64,000 nt of DNA from Clostridiales bacterium. GTDB lineage: Bacteria > Bacillota > Clostridia > Oscillospirales > Oscillospiraceae. A program made the position numbers and the translations under genes. Position 1 is the first letter of the stretch; each line of letters begins with the position of its first letter. The notes below the pieces were generated by a model. The model was not told the DNA's origin. It did not search any database and was given only the letters and a program-made list of their open reading frames with translations. The stretch lies in assembly GCA_004557655.1 (NCBI GenBank), contig SFGJ01000002.1, positions 62,001 through 126,000 of the forward strand. The letters run 5' to 3'. Positions 50,068-58,734 of the stretch are shown here, piece after piece.

Positions 50068-50078
50068 GAGGTGTTTAT

Positions 50079-50711
50079 ATGAAACTGATCCTTTTAGGTG
50101 CCCCGGGTGCGGGTAAGGGAACGCAGGCTGATATTCTCAAGGTTAAGCTGAATATCCCCACCATCTCCACGGGTAACATTCTGCGTGCAGCCGTGAAAAA
50201 CGGCACTCCTACCGGCCTCAAGGCCAAAGAGTACATGGACGCGGGCAAGCTGGTGCCGGATGAAGTCATCATCGGCATCATCAATGAGCGCCTGCAGGAA
50301 CCGGATTGCGCCAATGGGTTCATTCTGGACGGCGTGCCCCGCACCATCGCCCAGGCCGAGGCCATGGAGCGCTCCGGCATCAGCTTCGACGCTGTGGTTG
50401 CCATCGAGGTTTCCGATGACACCATCGTCGCCCGCATGGGCGGCAGACGTGTCTGCGAGAGCTGCGGCGCCAGCTATCATATCGTGAATGTTCCCCCCAA
50501 GAAAGAGGGCGTTTGCGATGTGTGCGGCGGCAAGCTCGTGCAGCGCAGAGATGATAATCCCGAGACGGTCCGTGACCGTCTGGCGGTTTATCATAAAGAA
50601 ACAGAACCTCTCAAGGGTTTCTACGAGGCCCGTGGGATTCTGAAAACTGTGGAGGACCAGTCCACCGTGGCCGGTACGACACAGGCGATCCTGGCGGCTT
50701 TGGGGAGATAA
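50079..50711 (+). CDS. adk: Adenylate kinase
   Basis: 210 residues; balances AMP, ADP and ATP. P-loop GAPGAGKGTQ near residue 7, the AMP-binding STGNILR and DGVPRTIAQAE, and a LID domain with CESC and CDVC, the structural zinc form typical of Gram-positives. Standard secY-adk-map order. Confidence 0.97.
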   Translation: MKLILLGAPGAGKGTQADILKVKLNIPTISTGNILRAAVKNGTPTGLKAKEYMDAGKLVPDEVIIGIINERLQEPDCANGFILDGVPRTIAQAEAMERSGISFDAVVAIEVSDDTIVARMGGRRVCESCGASYHIVNVPPKKEGVCDVCGGKLVQRRDDNPETVRDRLAVYHKETEPLKGFYEARGILKTVEDQSTVAGTTQAILAALGR

Positions 50712-50714
50712 GCT

Positions 50715-51476
50715 ATGATCACCCTGAAATCTGCCCACGAGATCGAAGCGATGCGCCTGGCGGGAAAAATTACCGCGGCTGCCCGGGCCTTGGCTCGGGA
50801 AATGGTAAAGCCCGGCGTAACAACCCAACAAATTGACAAGGCAGTGTTTCATTTCATCCGGGAGCAAGGGGCGACCCCTTCCTTCCTGCACTACAATGGT
50901 TATCCGGCCAGTGTATGCGTCAGCGTCAACGATGAGATCATCCACGGCATCCCCGGCAATCGGGTGCTGCAGGAGGGTGACATTGTCAGCGTGGATGTGG
51001 GCGCATACATCGGCGGCTACCATGGTGACTGCGCCGGCACCTACCCCTGCGGCCGGGTGTCGGAGGAGGCCATGCGGCTCATCCGAGTGACTCAGGATTC
51101 CTTCTTCGAGGGGATGAAGTTCGCCCGGGAGGGCTATCGCCTGTCGGATATCTCTGCGGCAGTGCAAACTTATGTGGAGGCAAACGGCTTTTCCGTGGTC
51201 CGGGAATATGTGGGCCACGGCATCGGCCGGAATATGCACGAAGCGCCTGAGGTGCCCAATTACGGCAAGCCCGGCCACGGCCCGCGTCTTCTGCGGGGCA
51301 TGACCCTCGCCGTAGAACCCATGGTCAACGCAGGCACCGCCGCCATCCGGCAAATGAGCGATGGCTGGACGGTGAAAACCGCTGATGGCAAATATGCCGC
51401 CCACTATGAGAACACCATCTTGATCACCGCCGGCGATCCGGAGCTTCTGACGGATCCCGAGAAGTCGTTGGTGTAA
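50715..51476 (+). CDS. map: Type I methionine aminopeptidase
   Basis: 253 residues; removes the initiator Met. Pita-bread metal ligands are in VDVGAYIGGYHGDCAGT (two Asp), GHGIGRNMHE (His) and EPMVNAG, ENTILIT (Glu). Three bases after adk. Confidence 0.97.
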   Translation: MITLKSAHEIEAMRLAGKITAAARALAREMVKPGVTTQQIDKAVFHFIREQGATPSFLHYNGYPASVCVSVNDEIIHGIPGNRVLQEGDIVSVDVGAYIGGYHGDCAGTYPCGRVSEEAMRLIRVTQDSFFEGMKFAREGYRLSDISAAVQTYVEANGFSVVREYVGHGIGRNMHEAPEVPNYGKPGHGPRLLRGMTLAVEPMVNAGTAAIRQMSDGWTVKTADGKYAAHYENTILITAGDPELLTDPEKSLV

Positions 51477-51479
51477 GCT

Positions 51480-51767
51480 ATGGACATTGTCAGATCCAAC
51501 ATCGTAAAATCAACTGCCGGCCGGGACGAGGGAGATTTCTTCTTCGTGCTGGACACCCAGGGGGAATTCCTCCTGCTGGCAGACGGCAAGAGCCGCCGTG
51601 TGGAGAAGCCTAAGAAGAAAAAGCGCAAGCATGTATCTTTTGCGGGGGAGAGCCACAGCGTGGTTGCCGACAAGATCAGGAGCAGCGAAAAAATCACAAA
51701 TAGTGAGCTTCGTAAAGCCTTAGCTGCCTATACAGGCAGCGGTAATCAAGACCAGGAGGGATTATAG
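51480..51767 (+). CDS. KOW-domain RNA-binding protein, L14e-like (95 aa)
   Basis: A small basic protein commonly found between map and infA in Clostridia. Residues about 1-45 fit the KOW-like motif seen in archaeal/eukaryal L14e (DIVRSNIVKSTAGRDEGDFFFVLD); then a Lys/Arg run KPKKKKRKH and a helical tail. Probably ribosome- or RNA-associated; its role is not known. Three bases after map and one base before infA. Confidence 0.85.
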   Translation: MDIVRSNIVKSTAGRDEGDFFFVLDTQGEFLLLADGKSRRVEKPKKKKRKHVSFAGESHSVVADKIRSSEKITNSELRKALAAYTGSGNQDQEGL

Positions 51768-51768
51768 C

Positions 51769-51987
51769 TTGGCAAAATCCGATATGATCGAAGTGGAAGG
51801 CGTAGTGGTTGAATCCCTGCCCAACACCACATTCCAGGTAGACATTGGAAATGGACACACCATATTAGCGCATATTTCCGGAAAGCTCAGAATGAATTTC
51901 ATCAGGATTCTGCCCGGTGACAAGGTGACAGTGGAGATGTCGCCCTATGATCTGACCCGGGGCCGGATTACCTGGCGTAGTAAGTAG
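51769..51987 (+). CDS. infA: Translation initiation factor IF-1
   Basis: 72 residues, OB fold (MIEVEGVVVESLPNTTFQVDIGNGHTILAHISGKLRMNFIRILPGDKV). TTG start at 51769 with AGGAGGG 8 bases upstream; the rare start codon may limit expression. Binds the A site during initiation. Confidence 0.97.
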   Translation: MAKSDMIEVEGVVVESLPNTTFQVDIGNGHTILAHISGKLRMNFIRILPGDKVTVEMSPYDLTRGRITWRSK

Positions 51988-52000
51988 GAGGTTTATCAAA

Positions 52001-52114
52001 ATGAAAGTAAGACCGTCCGTGAAGCCCATGTGCGAGAAGTGCAAAGTGATCCGTCGCAAAGGCCGTGTCATGGTCATTTGCGAGAATCCGAAGCATAAGC
52101 AGAGACAGGGCTAA
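52001..52114 (+). CDS. rpmJ: 50S ribosomal protein L36, zinc type
   Basis: 37 residues, MKVRPSVKPMCEKCKVIRRKGRVMVIC..., with three Cys and one His (CEKC, C, H) for zinc. TAGGAGG precedes ATG 52001. It organises rRNA in the large subunit. Confidence 0.97.
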   Translation: MKVRPSVKPMCEKCKVIRRKGRVMVICENPKHKQRQG

Positions 52115-52140
52115 GAAGAAATTGGAGGTGCTTTAAAAGT

Positions 52141-52509
52141 ATGGCACGTATTGCCGGTATTGACCTGCCCAAGGATAAGCGAATCGAAATCGGTTTGACC
52201 TATATCTATGGTATTGGCAGAAAGAGCGCACAGGACATCCTGGCGCAAACAGGCATCAACCCCGACACCCGCGTGAAGGATCTGACGGAGGCTGACGAGG
52301 CCAAGCTCCGTGAGGTCATTGACCAGAGCTACACCGTGGAAGGCGATCTGCGCCGTCAGGTAGCCCTGGACATCAAGCGTTTGACCGAGATCGGCTGCTA
52401 TCGTGGTATGCGCCATCGTCGCGGCCTGCCCGTCCGCGGTCAGCGCAGCAAGACCAACGCCCGCACCCGCAAGGGTCCCAAGAAGACCATTGCCAACAAG
52501 AAGAAGTAA
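52141..52509 (+). CDS. rpsM: 30S ribosomal protein S13
   Basis: 122 residues; ARIAGIDLPKDKRIEIGLTYIYGIGRKSAQDIL, GCYRGMRHRRGLPVRGQRSKTNARTRKGPKK are standard. Contacts the P-site tRNA and L5. Confidence 0.98.
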   Translation: MARIAGIDLPKDKRIEIGLTYIYGIGRKSAQDILAQTGINPDTRVKDLTEADEAKLREVIDQSYTVEGDLRRQVALDIKRLTEIGCYRGMRHRRGLPVRGQRSKTNARTRKGPKKTIANKKK

Positions 52510-52525
52510 GGAGGGAAGATAGAAT

Positions 52526-52927
52526 ATGGCTAATGCTAAGACCGGCAAGAAGGTTATCCGCCGTCGCCGTGAAAAGAAGAACATCGAAAAGGGCCAGGTC
52601 CATATCCGTTCTTCCTTCAACAACACTATGGTAACCGTTACCGACGCGCAGGGCAACGCCCTGTCCTGGGCCTCCTCCGGTGGTCTGGGTTTCCGCGGCA
52701 GCAAGAAGTCCACGCCCTTCGCCGCCCAGAGTGCAGCAGAGACTGCTGCCAAGGCCGCCATGGAGCATGGTCTGAAGACCGTTGAGGTCTTTGTCAAGGG
52801 CCCCGGCCAGGGCCGTGAGGCTGCCATCCGCGCGCTGCAGGCCGTGGGTCTGGAAGTGACCATGATCAAGGATGTCACCCCCATCCCCCACAATGGCTGC
52901 CGCCCCCCCAAGCGTCGTCGTGTGTAA
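52526..52927 (+). CDS. rpsK: 30S ribosomal protein S11
   Basis: 133 residues; VHIRSSFNNTMVTVTDAQGNALSWASSGGLGFRGSKKSTPFAAQ and the PHNGCRPPKRRRV end are universal. Platform protein. GGAGGG precedes the ATG. Confidence 0.98.
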   Translation: MANAKTGKKVIRRRREKKNIEKGQVHIRSSFNNTMVTVTDAQGNALSWASSGGLGFRGSKKSTPFAAQSAAETAAKAAMEHGLKTVEVFVKGPGQGREAAIRALQAVGLEVTMIKDVTPIPHNGCRPPKRRRV

Positions 52928-52952
52928 TCGGAACAAGGAGGATAAATAGACT

Positions 52953-53555
52953 ATGGCTAAGAATATGCAGCCTATCGCCAAGCGTTGCAAGGCGCTGGGT
53001 ATCTCTCCTGCTGTCATGGGTTACGCCAAGAAGGAGACCAAGCGCAACCCCGGCGGCCAGATGAGAAAGAAGAAGAGCGAGTATGCCATCCAGCTCAATG
53101 AGAAGCAGAAGGTCAAGTTCGTCTATGGCATTCTGGAGAAGCAGTTCCGTATGTACTACGAGAAGGCTTCCGCCATGTCCGGCAAGACCGGCGAGAATCT
53201 TCTGACCCTGGTTGAGCGCCGTCTGGACAATGTGGTTTATCGTCTGGGCTTTGCCATGACCCGCCGTGAAGCCCGTCAGCTGGTAAGCCACGCCCACTTC
53301 ACCGTCAACGGCAAGAAGGTAAACATTCCTTCCTATCTGGTGCGTGTGGGTGATGTGATCGAGGTCAAGGAGAGCAGCCGCTCCTCCGTGGCCTTCAAGC
53401 GTTTCACTGCAGAGGATGCTCCTCTGGTCACCGTTCCCACCTGGCTGGAGCGTGACAAGAACGCGCTGAAAGGCACCGTAACCAGAATGCCCGCTCGTGA
53501 TGACATTGATATGCCCATCGAGGAACACCTCATCGTCGAGCTGTACTCCAAGTAA
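52953..53555 (+). CDS. rpsD: 30S ribosomal protein S4
   Basis: 200 residues; S4-domain VERRLDNVVYRLGFAMTRREARQLVSHAHFTVNGKKVNIPSYLVRVGD. The N-terminus (MAKNMQPIAKRCKALGISPAVMGYAKKETKRNPGG) lacks the four-Cys zinc site of other S4 forms. Assembly initiator and, in Bacillus, autoregulator. Confidence 0.98.
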   Translation: MAKNMQPIAKRCKALGISPAVMGYAKKETKRNPGGQMRKKKSEYAIQLNEKQKVKFVYGILEKQFRMYYEKASAMSGKTGENLLTLVERRLDNVVYRLGFAMTRREARQLVSHAHFTVNGKKVNIPSYLVRVGDVIEVKESSRSSVAFKRFTAEDAPLVTVPTWLERDKNALKGTVTRMPARDDIDMPIEEHLIVELYSK

Positions 53556-53639
53556 TAGGGTCGAGACCCTCAAACTGAACTGGAATCGAATACGGTGCGG
53601 AACGTTGTTTCGCCCAACTGAAATGAAGGAGGGTACTGC

Positions 53640-54593
53640 ATGATCGAAATTGAGAAGCCCCAGATCGAGTGTATCGAAACACCTGGCGATGCTTCCTATG
53701 GAAAGTATGTGATCGAACCCCTGGAGCGTGGCTATGGAACGACTTTGGGCAATGCCCTGCGCCGCATCCTGCTCTCTTCTCTGCCCGGCACGGCAGCCAC
53801 CAGCATAAAGATCGCCGGCGTCCAGCACGAGTTCTCCACCGTCCCCGGTGTCAAGGAGGATGTGACGGAGATCGTCCTGAACATGAAAAACCTGCTGACC
53901 AAGCTGCACTGCGAAGGAACCAAAACCGTCTATATTGAGGCCTCCGGCCCCTGTGAAGTCACCGCCGGCGATATCAAGCCCGACGGCGAGGTGGAGATCC
54001 TCAATCCCGAGCTGCACATTGCGACTCTGGATGTGGGCGCTGTGTTGAGCATGGAAGTGACCTTGAGCCACGGTCGCGGCTATGTGTCTGCTGACCGGAA
54101 CAAGGCCATGCGTCCCGGCATCATCGGCGTCATCCCCATTGACTCCATCTACACCCCTGTGTACAAGGTCAACTACACGGTGGAGAAGACCCGTGTGGGC
54201 AACATGACCGACTTTGACAAGCTGACGCTGGAGGTATGGACGGATTCCACCATCTCCGCCCGGGATGCTGTGTCTCTGGGCGCCAAGATCCTCTGCGACC
54301 ACTTTGCTCTGTTCACGGATCTGTCCGACAATGTGGGCGGCGAGCCTGTTATTGTGGAGAAGTCCAGTGACGACCAGAGCAAGCAGCTACAGATGACCAT
54401 TGAAGAGCTGGATCTGTCTGTGCGCAGCTTCAACTGCCTCAAGCGTGCCAACATCAACACCGTGGAGGATCTGATCTCCAAGACGGAAGATGAGATGATG
54501 AAGGTCCGCAACCTGGGACGCAAGTCTCTGGAGGAAGTCATCAACAAACTGGCCATGATGGGTCTGTCCCTGGCCGGAGAAGAAAACAACTAA
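53640..54593 (+). CDS. rpoA: DNA-directed RNA polymerase alpha subunit
   Basis: 317 residues. N-terminal assembly domain (YGKYVIEPLERGYGTTLGNALRRILLSSLPG) and C-terminal DNA-binding domain (IEELDLSVRSFNCLKRANINTVEDL...NLGRKSLEEV) joined by an acidic linker. 84 bases separate it from rpsD; a short GGGTC/GACCC stem lies in the gap. Confidence 0.98.
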   Translation: MIEIEKPQIECIETPGDASYGKYVIEPLERGYGTTLGNALRRILLSSLPGTAATSIKIAGVQHEFSTVPGVKEDVTEIVLNMKNLLTKLHCEGTKTVYIEASGPCEVTAGDIKPDGEVEILNPELHIATLDVGAVLSMEVTLSHGRGYVSADRNKAMRPGIIGVIPIDSIYTPVYKVNYTVEKTRVGNMTDFDKLTLEVWTDSTISARDAVSLGAKILCDHFALFTDLSDNVGGEPVIVEKSSDDQSKQLQMTIEELDLSVRSFNCLKRANINTVEDLISKTEDEMMKVRNLGRKSLEEVINKLAMMGLSLAGEENN

Positions 54594-54638
54594 CCTGCGC
54601 CGTGCAGCGCAGTAGATCCTTACAAGGAGGAAACAGAA

Positions 54639-54983
54639 ATGCCCGGAACTCGTAAGCTCGGTAAAACTACCGATCAGCGCATGGCGATGCTCCGTCAGCA
54701 GGTCACCGATCTTCTGGATAACGGCCGTATGGAAACCACCATTACCCGTGCCAAGGAGATCAAGCCCCTGACTGAAAAGATGATTACCCTGGGCAAGAAG
54801 GGTGATCTGGCAGCCTATCGCCAGGCTTTGAGCTTCATCACCAAGGAAGATGTTGTGCACAAGCTGTTCAAGGAGATCGCTCCTGAGTATGCAGAGCGCA
54901 ACGGCGGCTATACCCGCATTGTCCGCACCGGCGTCCGCCGCGGCGATGCTGCCGAGACCGCTGTCATCGAACTGGTCAAGTAA
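54639..54983 (+). CDS. rplQ: 50S ribosomal protein L17
   Basis: 114 residues; RKLGKTTDQRMAMLRQQVTDLLDNGRMETTITRAKEIKPLTEKMITLGKK. Last gene of the supercluster, followed by a strong terminator. Tunnel-exit protein. Confidence 0.98.
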   Translation: MPGTRKLGKTTDQRMAMLRQQVTDLLDNGRMETTITRAKEIKPLTEKMITLGKKGDLAAYRQALSFITKEDVVHKLFKEIAPEYAERNGGYTRIVRTGVRRGDAAETAVIELVK

Positions 54984-54999
54984 GCGCAGTCTAAAAATA

Positions 55000-55046
55000 A
55001 AAAGCCCTTTGCTATGATTCTGCGTCATAGCAAAGGGCTTTTTTAC
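55000..55046 (+). terminator. Terminator of the ribosomal supercluster
   Basis: AAAAGCCCTTTGCTATG pairs with CATAGCAAAGGGCTTTT, with TTTTTT at the end. Confidence 0.94.
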
Positions 55047-55104
55047 AATAAAGCCTTGTGCAGCCGGATCCCGCCGCACTCCTTGTCCCGCCTGTACTCC
55101 GCGC

Positions 55105-55135
55105 AAAAAAACCCGAAGCATAGCTTCGGGTTTTT
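55105..55135 (-). terminator. Terminator of secG
   Basis: AAAAACCCGAAGC pairs with GCTTCGGGTTTTT around ATA; on the minus strand it follows secG. Confidence 0.88.
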
Positions 55136-55152
55136 AATGGATCCAACGCAAA

Positions 55153-55395
55153 TCACATACCGGCCGCAACCATGCAGTCCAGCACCAAAGTCAGCACTAC
55201 GAACACAGCGCCCACCCACTTGGTAGCCTTGGCCAGCTTGGCGTCAATCGTGCGAGCCTTGCCCTTGGACATATAGGAATCGGCAATGCCGCCGATGGTC
55301 CCGGACAGACCCTGGCTCTTGCCGGACTGGAACAGCACGACGAGAATCAAAACAAGAGCAGCCAGCAGCTGCACAATGGTAATAGCGATCAACAT
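55153..55395 (-). CDS. secG: Preprotein translocase subunit SecG
   Basis: 80 residues with two membrane helices (about 3-24 and 58-78) and the central LFQSGKSQGLSGTIGGIADSYMSKGKAR loop characteristic of SecG. ATG 55395 has GGAGGGA upstream; the longer frame to 55449 has no site. Supports SecYE-mediated export. Confidence 0.93.
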   Translation of the reverse strand: MLIAITIVQLLAALVLILVVLFQSGKSQGLSGTIGGIADSYMSKGKARTIDAKLAKATKWVGAVFVVLTLVLDCMVAAGM

Positions 55396-55454
55396 TTTAT
55401 CTTCCCTCCGAATTATTGTCTGCCCGTAGGCATAATATCCATCAAGCAATGCTT

Positions 55455-55483
55455 ATAATACCATATCAATACACAAATTGCAA
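55455..55483 (-). promoter_or_regulatory. Promoter of secG
   Basis: Minus strand TTGCAA (55478-55483), 17-bp spacer, TATTAT (55455-55460). Confidence 0.75.
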
Positions 55484-55514
55484 GTAAAATGAAAAAGAAA
55501 ATAAAAAAAATAAT

Positions 55515-55528
55515 CGAACAGTTGTTGC
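55515..55528 (+). promoter_or_regulatory. Probable LexA (SOS) box
   Basis: CGAAC-AGTT-GTTGC, one base off the Gram-positive CGAAC-N4-GTTCG consensus, overlapping the -35 of lexA. Confidence 0.6.
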
Positions 55529-55553
55529 AATTTCCAAAATGCTGTGCTATAAT
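55525..55553 (+). promoter_or_regulatory. Promoter of lexA
   Basis: TTGCAA (55525-55530), 17-bp spacer, TATAAT (55548-55553). Confidence 0.85.
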
Positions 55554-55583
55554 ACAGGGGAGAATAGTGCAGGAGGGGATCAA

Positions 55584-56219
55584 ATGGAAAAACTCACCGC
55601 CATGCAGCAGAAAATATATGATTTTATTGCCGATGCCATCCGGAATCAGGGCTATCCGCCCTCTGTCCGTGAAATTGGGGAGGCTGTGGGGCTGAAGTCG
55701 CCCTCCACCGTCCACTTCCATGTAAAGCATCTGGAGGAACTGGGCTACATCTGTAAGAGCGGCCGCAAGGGCCGCGCCCTGACCCTGACGGAGCGCGCGG
55801 CGGCTCCTGCCGCGGCTCCCGCCGTTCCGGAGGAGCCGGAGTATAGGCCCGGCCGGGTGCCCGTGCTGGGCGATGTGGCCGCCGGCACACCCATTTTGGC
55901 CCAAGAGTGCATTGATGATTATATTTCCTTCGATACGCAGGGGCGTGACGGGGAGTTTTTTGCTCTGCGCGTCCGGGGGGAATCCATGCTGAACGCCGGC
56001 ATTTTGCCTGGGGACCTGGTGGTGGTCCACCGGCAGCCCACGGCACAAAATGGTGAGATCGTGGTGGCCTTGCTGGAGGACGAGGCCACGGTGAAGCGTC
56101 TTTCCCGCAGGAATGGCGAGGTGTGGCTTCTGCCGGAAAATGAGAATTACAGCCCCATTGACGGCCGCTATGCCTCCATTTTGGGTAAGGTTGCCGCTGT
56201 CCTGCGCACCTATTCGTAA
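55584..56219 (+). CDS. lexA: LexA repressor
   Basis: 211 residues; SOS repressor cleaved with RecA help. Winged HTH (MQQKIYDFIADAIRNQGYPPSVREIGEAVGLKSPSTVHFHVKHLEELGYI), cleavage site Ala-Gly in VAAGTPI, catalytic Ser134 in GESML and Lys171 in TVKRL. The linker is lengthened by an AAPAAAPAVPEEPE stretch. ATG 55584 has AGGAGGGG upstream. A likely SOS box overlaps its promoter, hence autoregulation. The divergent neighbour is secG. Confidence 0.97.
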   Translation: MEKLTAMQQKIYDFIADAIRNQGYPPSVREIGEAVGLKSPSTVHFHVKHLEELGYICKSGRKGRALTLTERAAAPAAAPAVPEEPEYRPGRVPVLGDVAAGTPILAQECIDDYISFDTQGRDGEFFALRVRGESMLNAGILPGDLVVVHRQPTAQNGEIVVALLEDEATVKRLSRRNGEVWLLPENENYSPIDGRYASILGKVAAVLRTYS

Positions 56220-56230
56220 CGGATACAAAA

Positions 56231-56272
56231 CAATCCCCGTCAGCGTCTTGCGCTGACGGGGATACATTTTTT
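56231..56272. terminator. Terminator between lexA and the ybaB-like gene
   Basis: ATCCCCGTCAGCG pairs with CGCTGACGGGGAT, then ACATTTTTT. Confidence 0.9.
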
Positions 56273-56279
56273 ATGCGAA

Positions 56280-56645
56280 TTACAGGCCAAAACCGGGAAG
56301 ATTCAGGCCGCCTGTGAGGCTCTGCATACTGTTCTCCATGGCCTCCTCCGCCTGACGCATGGCCTCGTTCACGGCGGAAATCACCAGATCCTGCAGCATT
56401 TCCACATCCTCCGGATCCACAGTCTCCGGCTGAATGGACAGCTCCGTGAGCTGCCGCTTACCGCTGACCGTGGCCTTTACCACGCCGCCGCCCGCGGTAG
56501 CGGAAAAGAATGCGTTCTCCACATCCGCCTGCGCCTTTTCCATCTCCTGCTGCATCTTCAGGATCTTCTGCTGCATTTGCTGCTGTTGGCGCATCATCCC
56601 GGCGCCGCCGGTGAAGCCGCCTCTTGCACTGTAACCCTTTGCCAT
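56280..56645 (-). CDS. YbaB/EbfC nucleoid-associated protein
   Basis: 121 residues. A Gly/Met/Gln-rich start (GGFTGGAGMMRQQQQMQQKILKMQQEMEKAQ) leads into the long helix of the family; the beta region VVKATVSGKRQLTELSIQPE and AVNEAMRQAEEAM follow. It forms DNA-binding dimers. It lies 14 bases after dnaX, the widely conserved dnaX-ybaB pair (usually with recR, not present here). Confidence 0.94.
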   Translation of the reverse strand: MAKGYSARGGFTGGAGMMRQQQQMQQKILKMQQEMEKAQADVENAFFSATAGGGVVKATVSGKRQLTELSIQPETVDPEDVEMLQDLVISAVNEAMRQAEEAMENSMQSLTGGLNLPGFGL

Positions 56646-56659
56646 AATTCTTTCGCTCC

Positions 56660-58399
56660 TTACTTGATGTTAAAGTTATCCAGCCGGCTGCCCTCGGCCA
56701 GTAATTCGGTCATGCGGTCCACACCCGCCGAAGGGCTTTCCCACGGGGGGCTCTGCCGGGGCGGGGCGCCCTTGGATTCTTCGGTGCATTTCCGGGGTGT
56801 CGTACCGGTGTTTTGATGGGGCGAAGCAGGGGATTCGCCATGCTGCGCACCTGTGTTTTTACCCTGTCCCAGGGTAAACAGCACCCGCACCGGGCAGCCT
56901 GCCTCCTCCCCGGTGACGGACTCCAGAACGGTGACGACCTCCGGGCAATCCAGATAGTTTTTCACCATTTCGTCCCGGCAGGCAACGGTCAGAACGCCGT
57001 CTGTGAGAGTTCCGGAGGCGCCATTGAGGAAGACACGCTTGTCCATCCGCAGCGCGCCTTTGTAGCGGTTCTGCAGCCGCTTCCAAATGTCATCATCCCC
57101 TGGGGCCGGTTTACTCTCCGGCTTCGGAGCGGCTGTTTTTTCCGGCATTTCCGGCTTCGCCTCACGGGGCTTATCCTCCGGGGCGGGCACGGACCTTTCG
57201 GCAGGGGCGGCCGTTTTCACGCCCTTGGAGGCGGGGACTTCCGCCACGGCAAATCCTTTGGCCGCCGCCCGCTCCAGCTTTTCCATCCGGGCGTTCAGGG
57301 CCGACAGGTCACCGCACAAGGTCTCGTCGCACAGCTTCATCAGACACAGCTCCGCTTCGGTGCGCAGATTACCGCTACCGTTGCAGGCGGCGAGGGCCTG
57401 GCCCAGCACATCCAGCATGAAGATCAAACGGTTGCCGGATACCAAAGCCCCAAGTCTATCAAGGGTTTTCTCGTCATACAGCCCTGTCAGCAGGGTGCTG
57501 CCGCCCTGCGGGGCGGCGCTGCGAATCAACAGATCCCGGCACAGGTCCGAAAGTTCCCGCAGCAGGGCCGCAATGTCCTTGCCGTCCCGGTAGAGCTTAT
57601 CAAAAAGCAGCAGGGCGTCCTGCACATTACGCCGCAAAATTAACTCCACAAGCTGGGTGGTCTGCACACCGCCGGCCAGACCCAGCAGATCCAGAATGGC
57701 GGCGCTGTTCAGCGTTCCCTCGTAGCTGCGGCACTGGTCCAGCAGGCTCAGCGCATCCCGCATGGCGCCATTTGCCATCCGGGAGAGGATGTCAGATCCA
57801 TCCGCAGTCAGGTCAATGGCTTCTTCTTTGGCAATGCTAAGAAGCTGGTGGGAAATGTCCTGCGGCAGGATTCTCTTGAAGGAGTACCGCTGGCATCGGG
57901 AGAGTATTGTGGCCGGGACCTTGTGCAGTTCCGTGGTGGCCAGAATGAACACCAGATGCTCCGGAGGCTCCTCCAGAATTTTCAGCAGTGCGTTGAAAGC
58001 CGGGGTGGAGAGCATGTGCACCTCGTCGATGATATACACCCGTTTTTTCAGCACCGAGGGGGTATACACCGCCTCCTCCCGGAGGGCGCGGACATTGTCC
58101 ACGCCGTTGTTGCTGGCGGCATCCAGCTCCGTGATGTCCAGCAGACGGCCCTGATCAATGCCCCGGCAGGCCTCGCACCGGTTGCAGGGGGCGCCGTCAA
58201 GGGGGGCAAGGCAGTTGATGGCCTTGGCCAGGATCCGGGCGCAGGTGGTCTTGCCGGTGCCCCGGGTGCCGGTGAAGAGATAGGCGTGGCCGGTGCGACC
58301 CTCCGCCACCTGCCGCTGCAGCGTGTCGGTGATATGCTTTTGCCCCACCACCTGGGAAAAGGTGATGGGCCGCCACTTGCGGTAAAGCGCCTGATACAT
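56660..58399 (-). CDS. dnaX: DNA polymerase III gamma/tau subunit
   Basis: 579-residue clamp-loader ATPase. Walker A GTRGTGKTTCARI near residue 45, the zinc module CNRCEACRGI, DEVHMLS and the SRC box LSRCQRYSF. After about 370 a Pro/Lys/Glu-rich linker leads to the tau-like C-terminal domain that binds the polymerase. GGGGAGGG precedes ATG 58399. The SRP RNA gene lies directly upstream, a common Firmicutes arrangement. Confidence 0.96.
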   Translation of the reverse strand: MYQALYRKWRPITFSQVVGQKHITDTLQRQVAEGRTGHAYLFTGTRGTGKTTCARILAKAINCLAPLDGAPCNRCEACRGIDQGRLLDITELDAASNNGVDNVRALREEAVYTPSVLKKRVYIIDEVHMLSTPAFNALLKILEEPPEHLVFILATTELHKVPATILSRCQRYSFKRILPQDISHQLLSIAKEEAIDLTADGSDILSRMANGAMRDALSLLDQCRSYEGTLNSAAILDLLGLAGGVQTTQLVELILRRNVQDALLLFDKLYRDGKDIAALLRELSDLCRDLLIRSAAPQGGSTLLTGLYDEKTLDRLGALVSGNRLIFMLDVLGQALAACNGSGNLRTEAELCLMKLCDETLCGDLSALNARMEKLERAAAKGFAVAEVPASKGVKTAAPAERSVPAPEDKPREAKPEMPEKTAAPKPESKPAPGDDDIWKRLQNRYKGALRMDKRVFLNGASGTLTDGVLTVACRDEMVKNYLDCPEVVTVLESVTGEEAGCPVRVLFTLGQGKNTGAQHGESPASPHQNTGTTPRKCTEESKGAPPRQSPPWESPSAGVDRMTELLAEGSRLDNFNIK

Positions 58400-58419
58400 G
58401 GGCTATCCCTCCCCTAATA

Positions 58420-58568
58420 AAACTGTCCTCCCCATGAAGCCACAGAGCCGGCGCCCTTGCGGCACATGGATGATCCCTCTTAATGCTGCTCGGTTCCCCG
58501 CCTGACATGATTCGTGGGTATCCATTGCGCAAGACCGGCTCCGCAGCTTCACACGGAGGACTGTCAAC
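58420..58568 (-). ncRNA. ffs: Signal recognition particle RNA (small bacterial type)
   Basis: On the minus strand the conserved helix 8 core is present: GTCAGGCGGGGAACCGAGCA followed by GCATTAAGAGGGATCATCC and GTGCCGCAAGGGC. The ends pair (GTCCTCC near 58560 with GGAGGAC near 58427), giving one long hairpin of about 145-150 bases without the Alu domain of the 270-base Bacillus scRNA. It binds Ffh and targets membrane proteins. A T-rich segment (GTTTTATT) follows the 3' end. Exact ends are estimated. Confidence 0.9.
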
Positions 58569-58574
58569 AGCAGT

Positions 58575-58603
58575 ATTTTACTACAAATCCGACCTCTTGG
58601 CAA
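58575..58603 (-). promoter_or_regulatory. Promoter of the SRP RNA
   Basis: Minus strand TTGCCA (58598-58603), 17-bp spacer, TAAAAT (58575-58580). Confidence 0.8.
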
Positions 58604-58654
58604 CAGGAAAAACGCAGATACCCGTCGCGGCACAAAAAATTCACAATGGAAACC

Positions 58655-58682
58655 TTGCTTTTTTTGCAAAAAAGGCTATTAT
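58655..58682 (+). promoter_or_regulatory. Promoter of the CobW-type pair
   Basis: TTGCTT (58655-58660), 16-bp spacer, TATTAT (58677-58682). Confidence 0.7.
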
Positions 58683-58688
58683 TAATAG
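58676..58688 (+). promoter_or_regulatory. Operator-like palindrome at the CobW promoter
   Basis: CTATTA-T-TAATAG, perfect 6-bp arms around one base and covering the -10 box. Placement fits a repressor such as Zur or Fur, but the sequence is not an exact match to a known box. Confidence 0.45.
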
Positions 58689-58734
58689 GATGAATTCTCT
58701 TTTGTCATGCAATTTTTGAAAGGAAGCGTAGGTT

